Shown here piece after piece: positions 38,389-47,978 of a stretch of 64,000 bases of DNA; position 1 is the stretch's first letter, and each line of letters opens with the position of its first letter. Location of the stretch: NCBI RefSeq assembly GCF_021533835.1, contig NZ_JAKFYQ010000002.1:124001-188000 (forward strand), read 5' to 3'. This stretch comes from Synechococcus sp. Nb3U1 (GTDB lineage: Bacteria; Cyanobacteriota; Cyanobacteriia; Thermostichales; Thermostichaceae). The notes under the pieces were generated by a model that saw only the letters and a list, made by a program, of their open reading frames with translations, made no database searches and was not told where the DNA came from. Position numbers and translations under genes: made by a program.

Positions 38389-39184
38389 CCCCCTGACGCC
38401 ACCCCGAACCACAGGGGATCCCCCTGCCGTTGAGCTGCAAAACGTTAGCATGACCTACCTTTCCGGTGGGCGGGCGGTCACCGCTTTACAGGATGTCAAC
38501 TTGAGCGTGCGAGCCGGAGAATTTGTCTCCCTGATCGGGCCGAGTGGCTGTGGTAAGTCCACGATTTTGCGTTTGGTGGCCGATATCCTTAAACCCAGCA
38601 GCGGTCAGATTGGGGTGCATGGGCAAACCCCTACCGAAGCCCGTAAGCAGCACAGCTTCAGCTTCATGTTTCAGGATCCGGTGATGCTGCCCTGGCGGAA
38701 TGTGCTGCACAATGTGCAACTGCCGCTGGAGGTGATGGGGGCAGCGGCGGCCCAATTGGTGGAAAAACCGCGCGCGCTGTTGAAGCTGGCGCATCTGACC
38801 GGGTTTGAAGACAAACAGCCCAAACATCTATCGGGGGGCATGCGGCAACGGGCAGCCTTGGCGCGGGCCTTATCTCTCAACCCACCTTTGTTGCTCATGG
38901 ATGAACCCTTTGGAGCCCTGGATGAGATCACCCGCGACCGCATGAATTTGGAGCTGTTGCGCATTTGGCAGGAAACCACAGCGGCAGTTTTGTTTGTTAC
39001 CCATTCGATTGAAGAGGCGGTGTTCCTCTCCGATCGGGTGGTGGTGCTCTCGCCGCGACCGGGACGCATCAAAACCATCATCAATATCGACTTGCCCCGA
39101 CCCCGTGCCACCGATATGGCCACCCGAGCCCGCCACATTTACGACTACAGCTTGCAAGTGCGGGAGGCACTCTACTATGCCTGA
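38375..39184 (+). CDS. ABC transporter ATPase, NitD/SsuB/TauB type
   Basis: The 269-residue ATPase has Walker A GPSGCGKST, Q-loop FMFQDPVMLPW, signature LSGGMRQRAALARAL and Walker B LLMDEPFGALDE. Its ATG at 38375 lies 14 bp inside the end of the binding-protein gene, and its end overlaps the permease start by 8 bp, so all three are translationally coupled. Confidence 0.9.
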   Translation: MATLDPLTPPRTTGDPPAVELQNVSMTYLSGGRAVTALQDVNLSVRAGEFVSLIGPSGCGKSTILRLVADILKPSSGQIGVHGQTPTEARKQHSFSFMFQDPVMLPWRNVLHNVQLPLEVMGAAAAQLVEKPRALLKLAHLTGFEDKQPKHLSGGMRQRAALARALSLNPPLLLMDEPFGALDEITRDRMNLELLRIWQETTAAVLFVTHSIEEAVFLSDRVVVLSPRPGRIKTIINIDLPRPRATDMATRARHIYDYSLQVREALYYA

Positions 39185-40049
39185 GGAGCAATTGAATCGG
39201 GGTGCCGTTGGTGTAGCCGAGATGCCGGCCTCTGGGCCGCCCCCCGAGGAGGGATCCTCTACCCCTGCTGTGCGGCCTAACCTGTGGCGCAAGCTCTACA
39301 GCTACCGCAATGCCCTGCTGATCATCCTGGGTATTCTGTTGGCCTGGGAAGTGGGATCCCGTTGGCTACAGGTGCCCACCTACATCATGCCTAAGCCGAG
39401 CGAGATCGGGGTTGCCCTGATGCAGCATCGCGCCTTGCTCTGGCGCAACCTATGGGTGACGGCTTTAGAGGCCATTTTGGGCTTTCTGGCGGGTAATGGG
39501 GTGGCCATTTTGCTGGCGATTTTGTTTGTTCACTCCCGCACCCTTGAGCAGTCCTTGTTCCCCTTGGCTCTGACGATCCGCTCCATTCCCGTCGTTGCTT
39601 TGGCGCCGTTGTTTTTGCTCTGGTTTGGCAATGGCCTGTTGCCCAAAGTGATCATCGCCGCCTTGATCTGTTTTTTCCCGACACTGGTGAACATGACCCG
39701 TGGCCTCAACTCTGTAGATCGCTCCAGTCTGGAGTTGATGTATACGCTGGCGGCCTCTCCCTGGCAGGTGTTTACTAAGTTACGCTGGCCGGCAGCCTTG
39801 CCCTATTTGCTCTCGGCCCTGAAAATTTCCAGTGCCGCAGCGGTGATCGGCGCTTTGGTAGCAGAGTGGATTGGCTCCGATCGCGGCTTGGGTTATTTGG
39901 TGGTGATGAGCACTTTTGAGTTTCGCATTGAGCTGCTATGGGCCACGATTGCGGTTACCTCCGCCTTCGCCATGTTGCTGTTTCAGATGGTGAACCTGCT
40001 GGAGCGGGTGATGATCCCCTGGCATGATTCCTTCAACCCGATGGAGTGA
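39177..40049 (+). CDS. ABC transporter permease, SsuC/TauC type
   Basis: The 290-residue membrane protein has a Pro-rich start, then six helices and the coupling loop LMYTLAASPWQVFTKLRWPA. Motifs such as TYIMPKPSEIGVAL and SIPVVALAPLFLLWFGNG match permeases of the nitrate/sulfonate/taurine and thiamine-precursor group. Its start overlaps the ATPase gene by 8 bp. Confidence 0.9.
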   Translation: MPEEQLNRGAVGVAEMPASGPPPEEGSSTPAVRPNLWRKLYSYRNALLIILGILLAWEVGSRWLQVPTYIMPKPSEIGVALMQHRALLWRNLWVTALEAILGFLAGNGVAILLAILFVHSRTLEQSLFPLALTIRSIPVVALAPLFLLWFGNGLLPKVIIAALICFFPTLVNMTRGLNSVDRSSLELMYTLAASPWQVFTKLRWPAALPYLLSALKISSAAAVIGALVAEWIGSDRGLGYLVVMSTFEFRIELLWATIAVTSAFAMLLFQMVNLLERVMIPWHDSFNPME

Positions 40050-40124
40050 GCGAATCCTGACCTTGCAGAGGCGCTTGCCTGAGTCAGCAAGTTAAGATGT
40101 GTTACGGGATCCGTTGGGGCTTTT

Positions 40125-42080
40125 ATGGGCGCAACACCGTCAACACCGATCGCGACACAGCACAGCCTTGTCTCTGCAGCGGCAGGTTCTTTGGTTCCAT
40201 CCACCTCTCCGGGATCCCGCAGCCAGCCTGTACCCTCGGAGCCGGCCCTGCGTTACGACCCAGAGCAGCTGGCCAAACAGTATCGCGGCCGTTGGGACTT
40301 GGTGTTGCGGCGCCTGTTTCAGTTAGTCAGCCCCTTTGTAGGCTTGCTGGCCTGGATTTTTTGGGATCGTTGGCGGGGAGTAGAGCTGAAGAACCGTCCC
40401 AAACATGCGGCCCGACTGCGGAAAATTCTCACGGAGCTGGGGCCAACGGCGATCAAAATTGGCCAAGCTCTCTCTACTCGCCCCGATTTGGTTTCGCCCC
40501 TGTTTTTAGAAGAACTGGCCAAACTGCAGGATGAGCTGCCCCCTTTCGACAACCAGATTGCCTTCGACCTGATCGAGTCGGAGATCGGCTTACCTGTGGA
40601 CAAAATCTACCGCCAGATCACCCCCAACCCCATTGCCGCCGCCAGCCTCGGGCAAGTTTACCAAGCTTATCTGCACACGGGTGAAAAAGTTGCCGTCAAG
40701 GTACAACGTCCAGACTTGGTCGGGCGCATCTCTCTCGATATGTACATCATCCGCGGGCTGGCCGTCTGGGCCAAGCAAACCTTCCGCCGCATCCGTAGCG
40801 ATTTGGTCGGGATCGTGGAGGAGTTTGCCGCACGGCTCTACGAAGAGATGGACTACACCCAGGAAGGTCACAATGCCGAGCGCTTCCTGCAGTTGTATCG
40901 TCATCCTTCCATCTACGCCCCGAAAATCTACTGGGACTACACCCGCACCAAGGTGCTGACGATGGAGTGGATCGACGGCACCAAGCTGACCCAATTGGAC
41001 AAAATCACTGCCGCTGGGTTAGATGGGCGACACCTGATTGAGATTGGCGTGAATTGCTCCCTCAAGCAGCTTTTGGAAAATGGTTTTTTCCACGCGGATC
41101 CGCATCCTGGCAATCTCTTGGCCATGGCCGATGGACGGCTAGCCTACATCGATTTTGGCATGATGAGCACCATTCAGCCCCATCAACGCTATGGGCTGAT
41201 CAAAGCAATTGTGCATTTGGTTAACCGCGATTTTGTCGGGCTGGCTCAAGACTATGTGGATCTGGAATTTCTAAGCCCTGATACTGACCTTACCCCGATC
41301 ATTCCTGCTCTAGAAGCTGTCTTTGCTGAGGCCATGGGCAGCTCTGTGGCTCAAATGAACTTTAAGAGCATGACGGATAAGCTCTCCGGGGTGATGTATG
41401 ACTTTCCCTTTCGCGTGCCCGCCTACTATGCCCTGATCATCCGCTCTTTGCTGACTCTGGAGGGGATCGCCATCAGTTTGGATCCCAACTTTAAGGTGCT
41501 GAGTGTCGCCTACCCCTATGTGGCTCAACGGTTGCTCAGCGATCCGGCCCCAGAACTGCGGGTTTCCCTACGGGAGTTGCTGTTTAACCAAGGACAATTT
41601 CGCTGGAATCGCCTGGAAAATCTGCTGCGCAATGCCACCAACAGTGAAGATTTCGACCTGCAGGGATCCCTGGAAAAAGCCCTGGATTTCATCTTTTCCG
41701 AACGAGGTGCTTTTCTACGAGAGCGATTGGTGGATGCGATTTTCTCCAGCCCAGGCTCCCAGACGGGATCCCCGGCTCAGCCCACCTCAGATACGATGGA
41801 ACATTTGCAACGGCTGTGGGAGCTGTTGAGTGGTAACCCCACCTTCCAACCGATGCAGCTTTTCCCGGTCGTGGCCAAGGTAGCCACCAAACCGGAAGCC
41901 CAGCAACTGGGGCGTCAATTGGCCTCCCGCTGGTTGCAACGCTCCGCAGCTCGTTTGATCCGGGATCTGCTCCTGCCGGATGCTGAAGAGCCCAGTTCAA
42001 CCCATTCCCGCAATGGGATCCCTGGGCCGACTTCGGGCGGGCAACGGGCTACTACCCCCAGGTTGCCCCTCAGCGCTTAG
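40125..42080 (+). CDS. ABC1/UbiB (AarF) family atypical kinase
   Basis: The 651-residue protein contains the ABC1 kinase core: KxGQ motif TAIKIGQALSTRPD, Ala-rich loop AAASLGQVY, VAVKVQRPDL, ExD motif EEMDYTQEGHN, catalytic HADPHPGNLL and metal-binding YIDFGMM. The KxGQ extension is specific to the family. In cyanobacteria and plastids these proteins regulate prenylquinone and tocopherol metabolism. The long Ser/Pro-rich N-terminus and the last ~150 residues are poorly conserved. Membrane association near the C-terminus is possible. Confidence 0.93.
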   Translation: MGATPSTPIATQHSLVSAAAGSLVPSTSPGSRSQPVPSEPALRYDPEQLAKQYRGRWDLVLRRLFQLVSPFVGLLAWIFWDRWRGVELKNRPKHAARLRKILTELGPTAIKIGQALSTRPDLVSPLFLEELAKLQDELPPFDNQIAFDLIESEIGLPVDKIYRQITPNPIAAASLGQVYQAYLHTGEKVAVKVQRPDLVGRISLDMYIIRGLAVWAKQTFRRIRSDLVGIVEEFAARLYEEMDYTQEGHNAERFLQLYRHPSIYAPKIYWDYTRTKVLTMEWIDGTKLTQLDKITAAGLDGRHLIEIGVNCSLKQLLENGFFHADPHPGNLLAMADGRLAYIDFGMMSTIQPHQRYGLIKAIVHLVNRDFVGLAQDYVDLEFLSPDTDLTPIIPALEAVFAEAMGSSVAQMNFKSMTDKLSGVMYDFPFRVPAYYALIIRSLLTLEGIAISLDPNFKVLSVAYPYVAQRLLSDPAPELRVSLRELLFNQGQFRWNRLENLLRNATNSEDFDLQGSLEKALDFIFSERGAFLRERLVDAIFSSPGSQTGSPAQPTSDTMEHLQRLWELLSGNPTFQPMQLFPVVAKVATKPEAQQLGRQLASRWLQRSAARLIRDLLLPDAEEPSSTHSRNGIPGPTSGGQRATTPRLPLSA

Positions 42081-42118
42081 CTTAAGGCAACATAGGGCAA
42101 ACCCGCTTATCTCTCTAT

Positions 42119-42502
42119 CTAGTGAATGGCATCGCTTTTGGGGCTCACCGGAGTGAGAGCCAATTTGATCCACTCGGAAAATTCATCGCGGCGGAAAACC
42201 TGGGGGCGAGAACGGGGGCCAAACCGCATCAGGCTGGGCATGCCATGCTCCTTGAGGCGGGACTGGAGCCAGGTGCCAATGCCTGTTTTGCCATCGTTGG
42301 GCATTTCGGTTTGGAAGTCGCTGTACATCAGCAGCAACTGGCTGCGAGATTGCAGCACCGCATTCTCTTGGATCAACTTGGGCAGAGAGAGGCTAGTGGT
42401 GAGAGCTGCTGCTTTGCTGCTTCTGGCAGATTCACGACGACGGTCACGCGGGCGCGAGCTGGTACTTTCACGGCTCTTACGGGTTCTCGATTCAATGGGC
42501 AT
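42119..42502 (-). CDS. Conserved-looking hypothetical protein, basic N-terminus
   Basis: The 127-residue protein has a highly basic, Arg/Ser-rich first 40 residues, then a globular part with KLIQENAVLQSRSQLLLMY, GTWLQSRLKEHGMPSLMRFG and RRDEFSEWIKLALTPV. AGGAG lies 7 bp before the ATG at 42502. No family is recognised. It ends the minus-strand group that begins with the Cdv3-like gene. Confidence 0.65.
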   Translation of the reverse strand: MPIESRTRKSRESTSSRPRDRRRESARSSKAAALTTSLSLPKLIQENAVLQSRSQLLLMYSDFQTEMPNDGKTGIGTWLQSRLKEHGMPSLMRFGPRSRPQVFRRDEFSEWIKLALTPVSPKSDAIH

Positions 42503-42510
42503 AGAATCTC

Positions 42511-42864
42511 CTAAACGACAGGGTGGCTCCCCGAATGGGGTGGAAGCCGGAACTCGCAGATTAAAACATGAGCCCGCTGGCACAGATGGCTGGGAAATAC
42601 AGTTCTGTAGCAATCGCTGAAGAAGAGTGACACGCGCTCTCGGGTGAAGCGAAGGAAGAACTGCGTCACACTGGCGCGAAAGGTCGGGATCCCTTCGGCA
42701 ACAGCAATCGGCAGCGGATCGAGTTCCTGACAAGGCATCCAGAGCTTATCTTCGTCTTCCCCGCAAGAGGCCAGTTTGACTACCACGAATCCGCAGGGTA
42801 AGCAAGCTCGGATGTTACCCCTATATTGACTTAAAAATGGACAACTGGACAGTCCCTGAGTCAA
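42511..42864 (-). CDS. Possible hypothetical protein in the Cdv3-like group
   Basis: A 117-codon frame starting at TTG fills the space between two genes on the same strand, beginning 4 bp after the stop of one and ending 8 bp before the start of the next. The middle has protein-like text (DKLWMPCQELDPLPIAVAEG) but the ends look random. There is no family match. It may be a decayed gene or just spacer. Confidence 0.3.
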   Translation of the reverse strand: MTQGLSSCPFLSQYRGNIRACLPCGFVVVKLASCGEDEDKLWMPCQELDPLPIAVAEGIPTFRASVTQFFLRFTRERVSLFFSDCYRTVFPSHLCQRAHVLICEFRLPPHSGSHPVV

Positions 42865-42868
42865 TAAC

Positions 42869-43465
42869 TTAGGCCTGAAGATTTTGCCGCCCGTTGCGTA
42901 TCACCCGCAAAGACTCCAGCAACCGCAGCTCTAGGTCTTGTAAAACCTGATCCACGTAGTGATGGGCTTCCTGCTGCAGGCGATCCGACTCCTGAAGGGT
43001 TTGCCGGCGCAGTTCCTCGCTCTGTTGATAGGCTTGCCGCAACAACTGTTCCGCTTGGGCCTGGGCCTGCCGCAGGATGGTTGACTCGTTGAGCAGCTGT
43101 TCGGCTTTCCGTTGCGCCATCGCAACAATTTCTTGGGCGTAGCGATCCGCCTGAGCCAAAATGCGATCCCGCTGGCGCAGCAATTCTTCGGCTTCCTCCA
43201 GAGCTGTCGGGATATTCAGTCGGATAAAGTCCAGTTGCTCCAAAATGCTGTCTTCTTCGATCAGGGTACGGGACCAGAACAGCCGGGGACTATCCAGAAT
43301 CGCTGCCTCCAATTGATCCAAAGCATCCTGCACACGCATCAGAGCCAGGGTTTGATCCCCAAGCGGTATACCAGCAGAATTGGAAGCATCAGGGGGCAAT
43401 TCTCGCATCAGAGGGGGTGGCTGCACTGAGCAAAAAGGCAAGGCAGTCAAGATAACGCCTACCAT
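42869..43465 (-). CDS. Cdv3/DivIVA-like coiled-coil protein
   Basis: The 198-residue protein is largely a coiled coil from about residue 80: LEEAEELLRQRDRILAQADR, YAQEIVAMAQRKAEQLLNE and repeated Gln/Glu/Arg heptads. It ends in LRVIRNGRQNLQA. This resembles the cyanobacterial DivIVA-like protein Cdv3, which is needed for normal cell division. Residues before DALDQLEAAI may not be translated; in-frame ATGs at 43408 and 43339 are alternative starts. Confidence 0.7.
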   Translation of the reverse strand: MVGVILTALPFCSVQPPPLMRELPPDASNSAGIPLGDQTLALMRVQDALDQLEAAILDSPRLFWSRTLIEEDSILEQLDFIRLNIPTALEEAEELLRQRDRILAQADRYAQEIVAMAQRKAEQLLNESTILRQAQAQAEQLLRQAYQQSEELRRQTLQESDRLQQEAHHYVDQVLQDLELRLLESLRVIRNGRQNLQA

Positions 43466-43667
43466 ATCAGGTTCTCGGCTCCCTGAATCTGCGCAGTTTC
43501 GACGGGAATATCGCCCATGTGCGTTAGGGGGATGTTCGTTTGCAGATGCCCGACACCAGAATTGTTGCTATGGTGAGGACGGCCTGTTCCCCAATGTTTC
43601 GGCAACGGAACCTGAAACCGAGGCAGCGGGTTCACTGGTGTGGAGATCTGTGTGGAGATCTGTATTG

Positions 43668-44162
43668 ATGTCGGATACTGCTCAACTCAGTCTCGGCTCA
43701 AACGCGGTACAGGAACTGGAATATGTGGTGATAGGGGTGGCAACTTGCTTCCAACGGGATGAAGAGGGTCGCCTGATGGAAGTTCAGGTGGCAGAGCCAA
43801 TTCCTGCTGCCGATCTCGATTGCTTGGTTCAAGAACGCCGCAGCACCTCCTACCACCTGCTGTACGCCACCACCTACGCGGAAATTGTCAAGGGCGGGAT
43901 CCCTGTGTTGCCAGCAGATATCATCCCGGCAGGAGTCTTTGCCGGAGAAGACTTTGTGGAACGAGCTCAAGCGGCTACTCGCACCTATCGCAGCAAGCCG
44001 GAGTTTCGCCACATTCCTCTCCATCAAACTTGTACGCCGGAGCAAGGGGTTTTTAAGCTGAACCACAGTGTCGAGCCCCGACGAATCATTAATGCGGTGG
44101 TGGAGGTGAGCGATGCCGACAATATCAAACAGCACCCCCATACCCATCAACATCTTCTATAG
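43668..44162 (+). CDS. Hypothetical protein (164 aa)
   Basis: The protein has a compact globular pattern with LEYVVIGVATCFQRDEEGRL, EVQVAEPIPAADLDCLVQ and TSYHLLYATTYAEIV. The ATG at 43668 gives a sensible start. The look is of a conserved cyanobacterial protein, but no named family is recognised. Its end overlaps the next gene by 50 bp, suggesting co-translation. Confidence 0.7.
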   Translation: MSDTAQLSLGSNAVQELEYVVIGVATCFQRDEEGRLMEVQVAEPIPAADLDCLVQERRSTSYHLLYATTYAEIVKGGIPVLPADIIPAGVFAGEDFVERAQAATRTYRSKPEFRHIPLHQTCTPEQGVFKLNHSVEPRRIINAVVEVSDADNIKQHPHTHQHLL

Positions 44163-44859
44163 TGCTCCACCCCTTGTAGAAGGGATCCCAGGCGGATCTC
44201 CACCCTGGGCCGGCTCCTGGGATCCCTTGACTTTGCTGGAGCATGTGCGCAGCGGCCAGGTTTGGCTGGTGAAAGGGATCGGATCCCATGGCTTGTTGCT
44301 GGAGAAGACCCATACCGTCGAGCTAGTAGAGTTTGGTGGGGCTGTCGGCATGGCCATCGACCGGGATTGCCGGGCGGTTCTGCCAATTGGGCAGGTTTAC
44401 TTGCAGGCTCCCGCCACCTTCCTAGAGCGGCAGTGGAGCTATCGTCGTCGTGCCCACAGTGCCGAAACCATGCAAAAGCTGACGGAATCTCACCCCAGCT
44501 TGCGGCGGGCGGCTCTCCTTTGGCAACATCTCTGCCAATGTTTTGGCCCCAGCTTGCTCACTTCTCTACCCGACGAGTGGCTGGGCCGGTTGGTAGGGGT
44601 ATCGGGGGATCTGATCCAACGTTGTCGGCATCAAGGGGGATCCCGTCTGGAGGCGCTACTGACCGAGCTCGAGGGGTTCTCCCAGCATGACCAAGGAACC
44701 GTTGAGCCGTTCCAGAACTTCGGTGGTGACATCGCTAAAGGACAAGCCCCCACTGCGATTGCGCCGACGAAACGACGGCAACACCACCAGGTCAAAAACT
44801 TCCGCTTCTTTCAAGAGAGTTTTGACGATATCGTCACTGGCCAGGACTTTTACTTCTAA
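44113..44859 (+). CDS. Hypothetical protein overlapping the antiporter gene
   Basis: The 248-residue frame contains LTLLEHVRSGQVWLVKGIGS, FLERQWSYRRRAHS, and a helix-turn-helix-like LPDEWLGRLVGVSGDLIQRC. This faintly recalls Crp/Fnr-type regulators, but the match is too weak to name. The last ~68 codons lie antisense to the end of the antiporter gene and look unstructured, so a downstream mutation may have lost the original stop. Confidence 0.6.
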   Translation: MPTISNSTPIPINIFYSAPPLVEGIPGGSPPWAGSWDPLTLLEHVRSGQVWLVKGIGSHGLLLEKTHTVELVEFGGAVGMAIDRDCRAVLPIGQVYLQAPATFLERQWSYRRRAHSAETMQKLTESHPSLRRAALLWQHLCQCFGPSLLTSLPDEWLGRLVGVSGDLIQRCRHQGGSRLEALLTELEGFSQHDQGTVEPFQNFGGDIAKGQAPTAIAPTKRRQHHQVKNFRFFQESFDDIVTGQDFYF

Positions 44860-46731
44860 TCGGGAACCGCAGGCGGGGCTAGGCTGTTCTGCCAACACGG
44901 TCAGTTGGGCTTCTAACCAGTGGCGATCGGGTTCGGGAGTGCCGCTGGGGCAGACGTGCAGCAACGTGATCTCCGCTTGATTGGCGGCGGCCAAAATTTG
45001 GGCAAAGCGCACCGAACGGGCCGACTGGGACCGAAAATTTTCTAGGGCCACCAGAATGCGCTGCAACTTGTGGGGAGGATGCTGTAACCGGGCAACGGCA
45101 ACCGGGCAATGGGTGGCCCAGAGAACGCTATTGATCACGTTGCCAAATAGGCGGGCTCGCAATCCAGTGGTGTCGCTCCAGCCCATGACGATCAGGCTGG
45201 CTTTCTGCTCGCGGCTGGCATGGCTAATCCCCTGGGCGATATGGCTATCGATACGGCTAAGGGGGGTGGCCTGTACCCCAAACTGCTGACAAAACTCCAC
45301 CGCTCGTTTGAGCAAATACTCGCCATGTTCTAGAGAGGCTTGCAGCGACGGCGCATCCATGTGTACGTGACCCGTAGCCACCGAAAGAGGCACAATCCGC
45401 CCTTGTTCGTGTTTGGCCAGTAGGGCGGCCATCTCCAGTAGATTTTGCTCTGTATCCGGATTGGCCACCGGCACCACCACCACGTAGGGCTCTCGAACGG
45501 GATACGGCACCTCCTGAGCGGGATCCACCGGCGGCTTGAGCTGAGCCTGTTCCTCCTGCATAGCCATTTGCGCCCCAGCTCGACTGGTCAAAATCGGGCC
45601 CAGGGTGGCGGTGACCAACATCAACACGATGACACTATTCAGAACAGAGGCATCCAGCAAACCCACCTGAAAGCCCACCACCGTTGCCGCCAAGGTTGCT
45701 GCCACCTGCGGCAGAGAGAGCGACCACATCATCAATTTCTGGGCAGGGGTATAGCGGTACAGCCACTGACAGATCTGGGCAGCAGAGTACTTGCTGAAGC
45801 TTAACCCCACCAAGATGGCCAACATCAGCCATACGGAGCTGAGGGTCTGCACAAAAGCCGGCAAATCGATCAGCAGCCCCATATCCACAAAGAAGACAGG
45901 GATGAACAGAACACTGCCCACGAAAACAATTTTTTCTTTGACGGGGCCCTCCCGCAGCACGTCGTTGACGGCTAAACCCGCCAAAAAGGCGCCGATGATC
46001 TTCTCTACCCCAATCCACTGCGCCCCCAAAGCGGCCCCAAACAAAGCCAGCAACACAAACAAAAATTGGTTGCCCTCTTCACTGCCGGTACGGCGGAAAA
46101 AGCGATGCCCCAACCAATCCAAACCAAACAGAACTGCTGCTGCATAGATCAACAGGGACCCCAGCAAGCCCAGCAGGCTCCAAAGGGAAAACTCCCCCCC
46201 ATGAATACCGACACAAACCGCCAACACCAGCAGCGACGCAATATCTGTGAAGATGGTGCCGCCGATAGTGACCAGTACCGCCTCATTTTTCACCAGACCG
46301 TAACGGCTGACGATCGGGTAGCCCAGCGGGGTATGGGAGGCAAACAGGGATCCCAGCAAGACCGCCGAGTTCCAACCGAAACCAAAAAACCGCCCGATTA
46401 AGGTGCCCACGAGGAGGGGGATAGCGAAGGTGAAAAATCCGAAGGTAGCGGAACGGTTGCGGGTTTGGCGAAACTGCTCTAGGTCGATCTCCAGCCCGGC
46501 CACAAACAGTAGATAAACCACACCGATATCCGAGAGCAACTGAACCGTGGGCAGTTCTGCCGTCAACAGATTCAGCCCCTGCGGTCCCAAAGCGATCCCT
46601 GCCGCCAAAAGACCCACTAGCCCCGGCAAGCGCAGCCACTCGAACAGCAGCGGCACCACCAAGATCACCCCCAGCAACAAGGCGAAGGAGAGAATTGGCT
46701 CTTCTTGCAAAACTAGCAATAGTGTCTCCAT
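44656..46731 (-). CDS. Cation:proton antiporter (CPA2) with C-terminal UspA domain
   Basis: The 691-residue protein begins with a CPA2-type Na+/H+ or K+/H+ exchanger domain of about 12 helices (LLFEWLRLPGLVGLLAAGIA, GVVYLLFVAGLEIDLEQFR, HTPLGYPIVSRYGLV, and DVLREGPVKEKIVFVGSVLF). From about residue 410 come two universal-stress-type regions with ATP-binding-like stretches (SLIVMGWSDTTGLRARLFGN, VINSVLWATHCPVAVARLQH). The UspA part may regulate transport. The ATG at 46731 is preferred over a GTG three codons upstream. Confidence 0.88.
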   Translation of the reverse strand: METLLLVLQEEPILSFALLLGVILVVPLLFEWLRLPGLVGLLAAGIALGPQGLNLLTAELPTVQLLSDIGVVYLLFVAGLEIDLEQFRQTRNRSATFGFFTFAIPLLVGTLIGRFFGFGWNSAVLLGSLFASHTPLGYPIVSRYGLVKNEAVLVTIGGTIFTDIASLLVLAVCVGIHGGEFSLWSLLGLLGSLLIYAAAVLFGLDWLGHRFFRRTGSEEGNQFLFVLLALFGAALGAQWIGVEKIIGAFLAGLAVNDVLREGPVKEKIVFVGSVLFIPVFFVDMGLLIDLPAFVQTLSSVWLMLAILVGLSFSKYSAAQICQWLYRYTPAQKLMMWSLSLPQVAATLAATVVGFQVGLLDASVLNSVIVLMLVTATLGPILTSRAGAQMAMQEEQAQLKPPVDPAQEVPYPVREPYVVVVPVANPDTEQNLLEMAALLAKHEQGRIVPLSVATGHVHMDAPSLQASLEHGEYLLKRAVEFCQQFGVQATPLSRIDSHIAQGISHASREQKASLIVMGWSDTTGLRARLFGNVINSVLWATHCPVAVARLQHPPHKLQRILVALENFRSQSARSVRFAQILAAANQAEITLLHVCPSGTPEPDRHWLEAQLTVLAEQPSPACGSRLEVKVLASDDIVKTLLKEAEVFDLVVLPSFRRRNRSGGLSFSDVTTEVLERLNGSLVMLGEPLELGQ

Positions 46732-46868
46732 CGGGTGCACTCACAGATGGGATCCCTTCCTGATTATGGAAGCAATCCCCCAAAAGAAAGGTGAATCCCA
46801 ACACGGAAGGGACTTGAGCAGGAGGGATCCCTACCTTGTTCTGAGTCTCAGTTCACCGAAACAGGCAG

Positions 46869-47915
46869 TCAAAAATGCTGGAAAGCCTGCTGGCGGCTGA
46901 GTATCTCTCCTCCCTGCAACCGGACGGTTCCCTCCGGATCCCAGCCTGTGACCTGTCCAATACAAACCGAGCCTGGCATCCGATCCAGCAACTGTTGGGC
47001 CACCCTTGGCTCCAGACTGAGCAACAACTCAAAATCCTCTCCCCCGTAGAGTGCCCACTCTAGCGCTTGCGCTGGGAATACCTGCCTCAAGGCAGCAGAA
47101 ATCGGGATCCGTTGCACATCGATCCTCGCCTCTACCCCACTGGCCCGACACAGTTGCACCAAAGCATCCGCCAAGCCATCGCTGGTATCCATGCCACCAA
47201 TGCGCAGCGGATCCGGGATCCCTTGCAAAACCGGCAAACAATCCAGTCGCGGGCGCGGATATTGATGGGCCTTGATCAGCCACTCTCGCTCTGGTGCGGC
47301 CACTGCGGATCCTTGTTCTGGATGAAGCAGAAGTTCTAACCCTGCTTGCGCATCCCCATGGGGCCCCGTTACCACCAGCCAATCTCCCGGTTGAGCCAGC
47401 TGGCGTTGAATGACCCGTCCTGGCTGCACTTCTCCCAAAGCTGTAATCGCGACAAACCGGTGGGGAGACCGACACAGATCCCCCCCTACCAACAGGGATC
47501 CCCAGCTGGAGCTACAGGCTTGCATCCCCTGGTAGAGCCCCTCCACCCAAGCCATCGGCGTAGAGCCAGGCAAGCCCAAGCCAATCACCAGCGCCTGAGG
47601 ACGGGATCCCATCGCCGCCAGATCGGATAAATTCGCTGCCACCGAGCGCCAACCCACCGCATGAGCCGGGGTCGTTAAATCGCTAAAGTGTACCCCCTCC
47701 ACCAGCACATCGGTGGTCACCACCAACTGTCCCTTGGGAGCCTCTAACACCGCTGCATCATCCCCCACCACCTGCGCAGGGCAATAGCGCTGCACAATTT
47801 GCAGTAAGCCTGCCTCGCCAATCTCTGAGATCAGCAGGGGAGAAGAATCGCTGTTTTGCAGGGGAGAACCGGCGGGAAGATTGGAGAACAAAGGGGCCTT
47901 TTTGGGGATGAACAA
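46869..47915 (-). CDS. thiL: Thiamine-monophosphate kinase
   Basis: ThiL phosphorylates thiamine monophosphate to thiamine diphosphate, the last step of cofactor synthesis. The 348-residue protein has VGDDAAVLEAPKGQLVVTTD, VEGVHFSDLTTP, SLLVGGDLCRSP, GMDTSDGLADALVQL and ALYGGEDFELLLSL, all standard ThiL motifs. Length is typical. The first ~30 residues are a poorly conserved extension. Confidence 0.95.
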   Translation of the reverse strand: MFIPKKAPLFSNLPAGSPLQNSDSSPLLISEIGEAGLLQIVQRYCPAQVVGDDAAVLEAPKGQLVVTTDVLVEGVHFSDLTTPAHAVGWRSVAANLSDLAAMGSRPQALVIGLGLPGSTPMAWVEGLYQGMQACSSSWGSLLVGGDLCRSPHRFVAITALGEVQPGRVIQRQLAQPGDWLVVTGPHGDAQAGLELLLHPEQGSAVAAPEREWLIKAHQYPRPRLDCLPVLQGIPDPLRIGGMDTSDGLADALVQLCRASGVEARIDVQRIPISAALRQVFPAQALEWALYGGEDFELLLSLEPRVAQQLLDRMPGSVCIGQVTGWDPEGTVRLQGGEILSRQQAFQHF

Positions 47916-47978
47916 AGCGGCAAGGTTCAGTTAGGGTGTCGGGATCCAGAGATTGCTCTAGAGTGCCACGGAAAAGCC

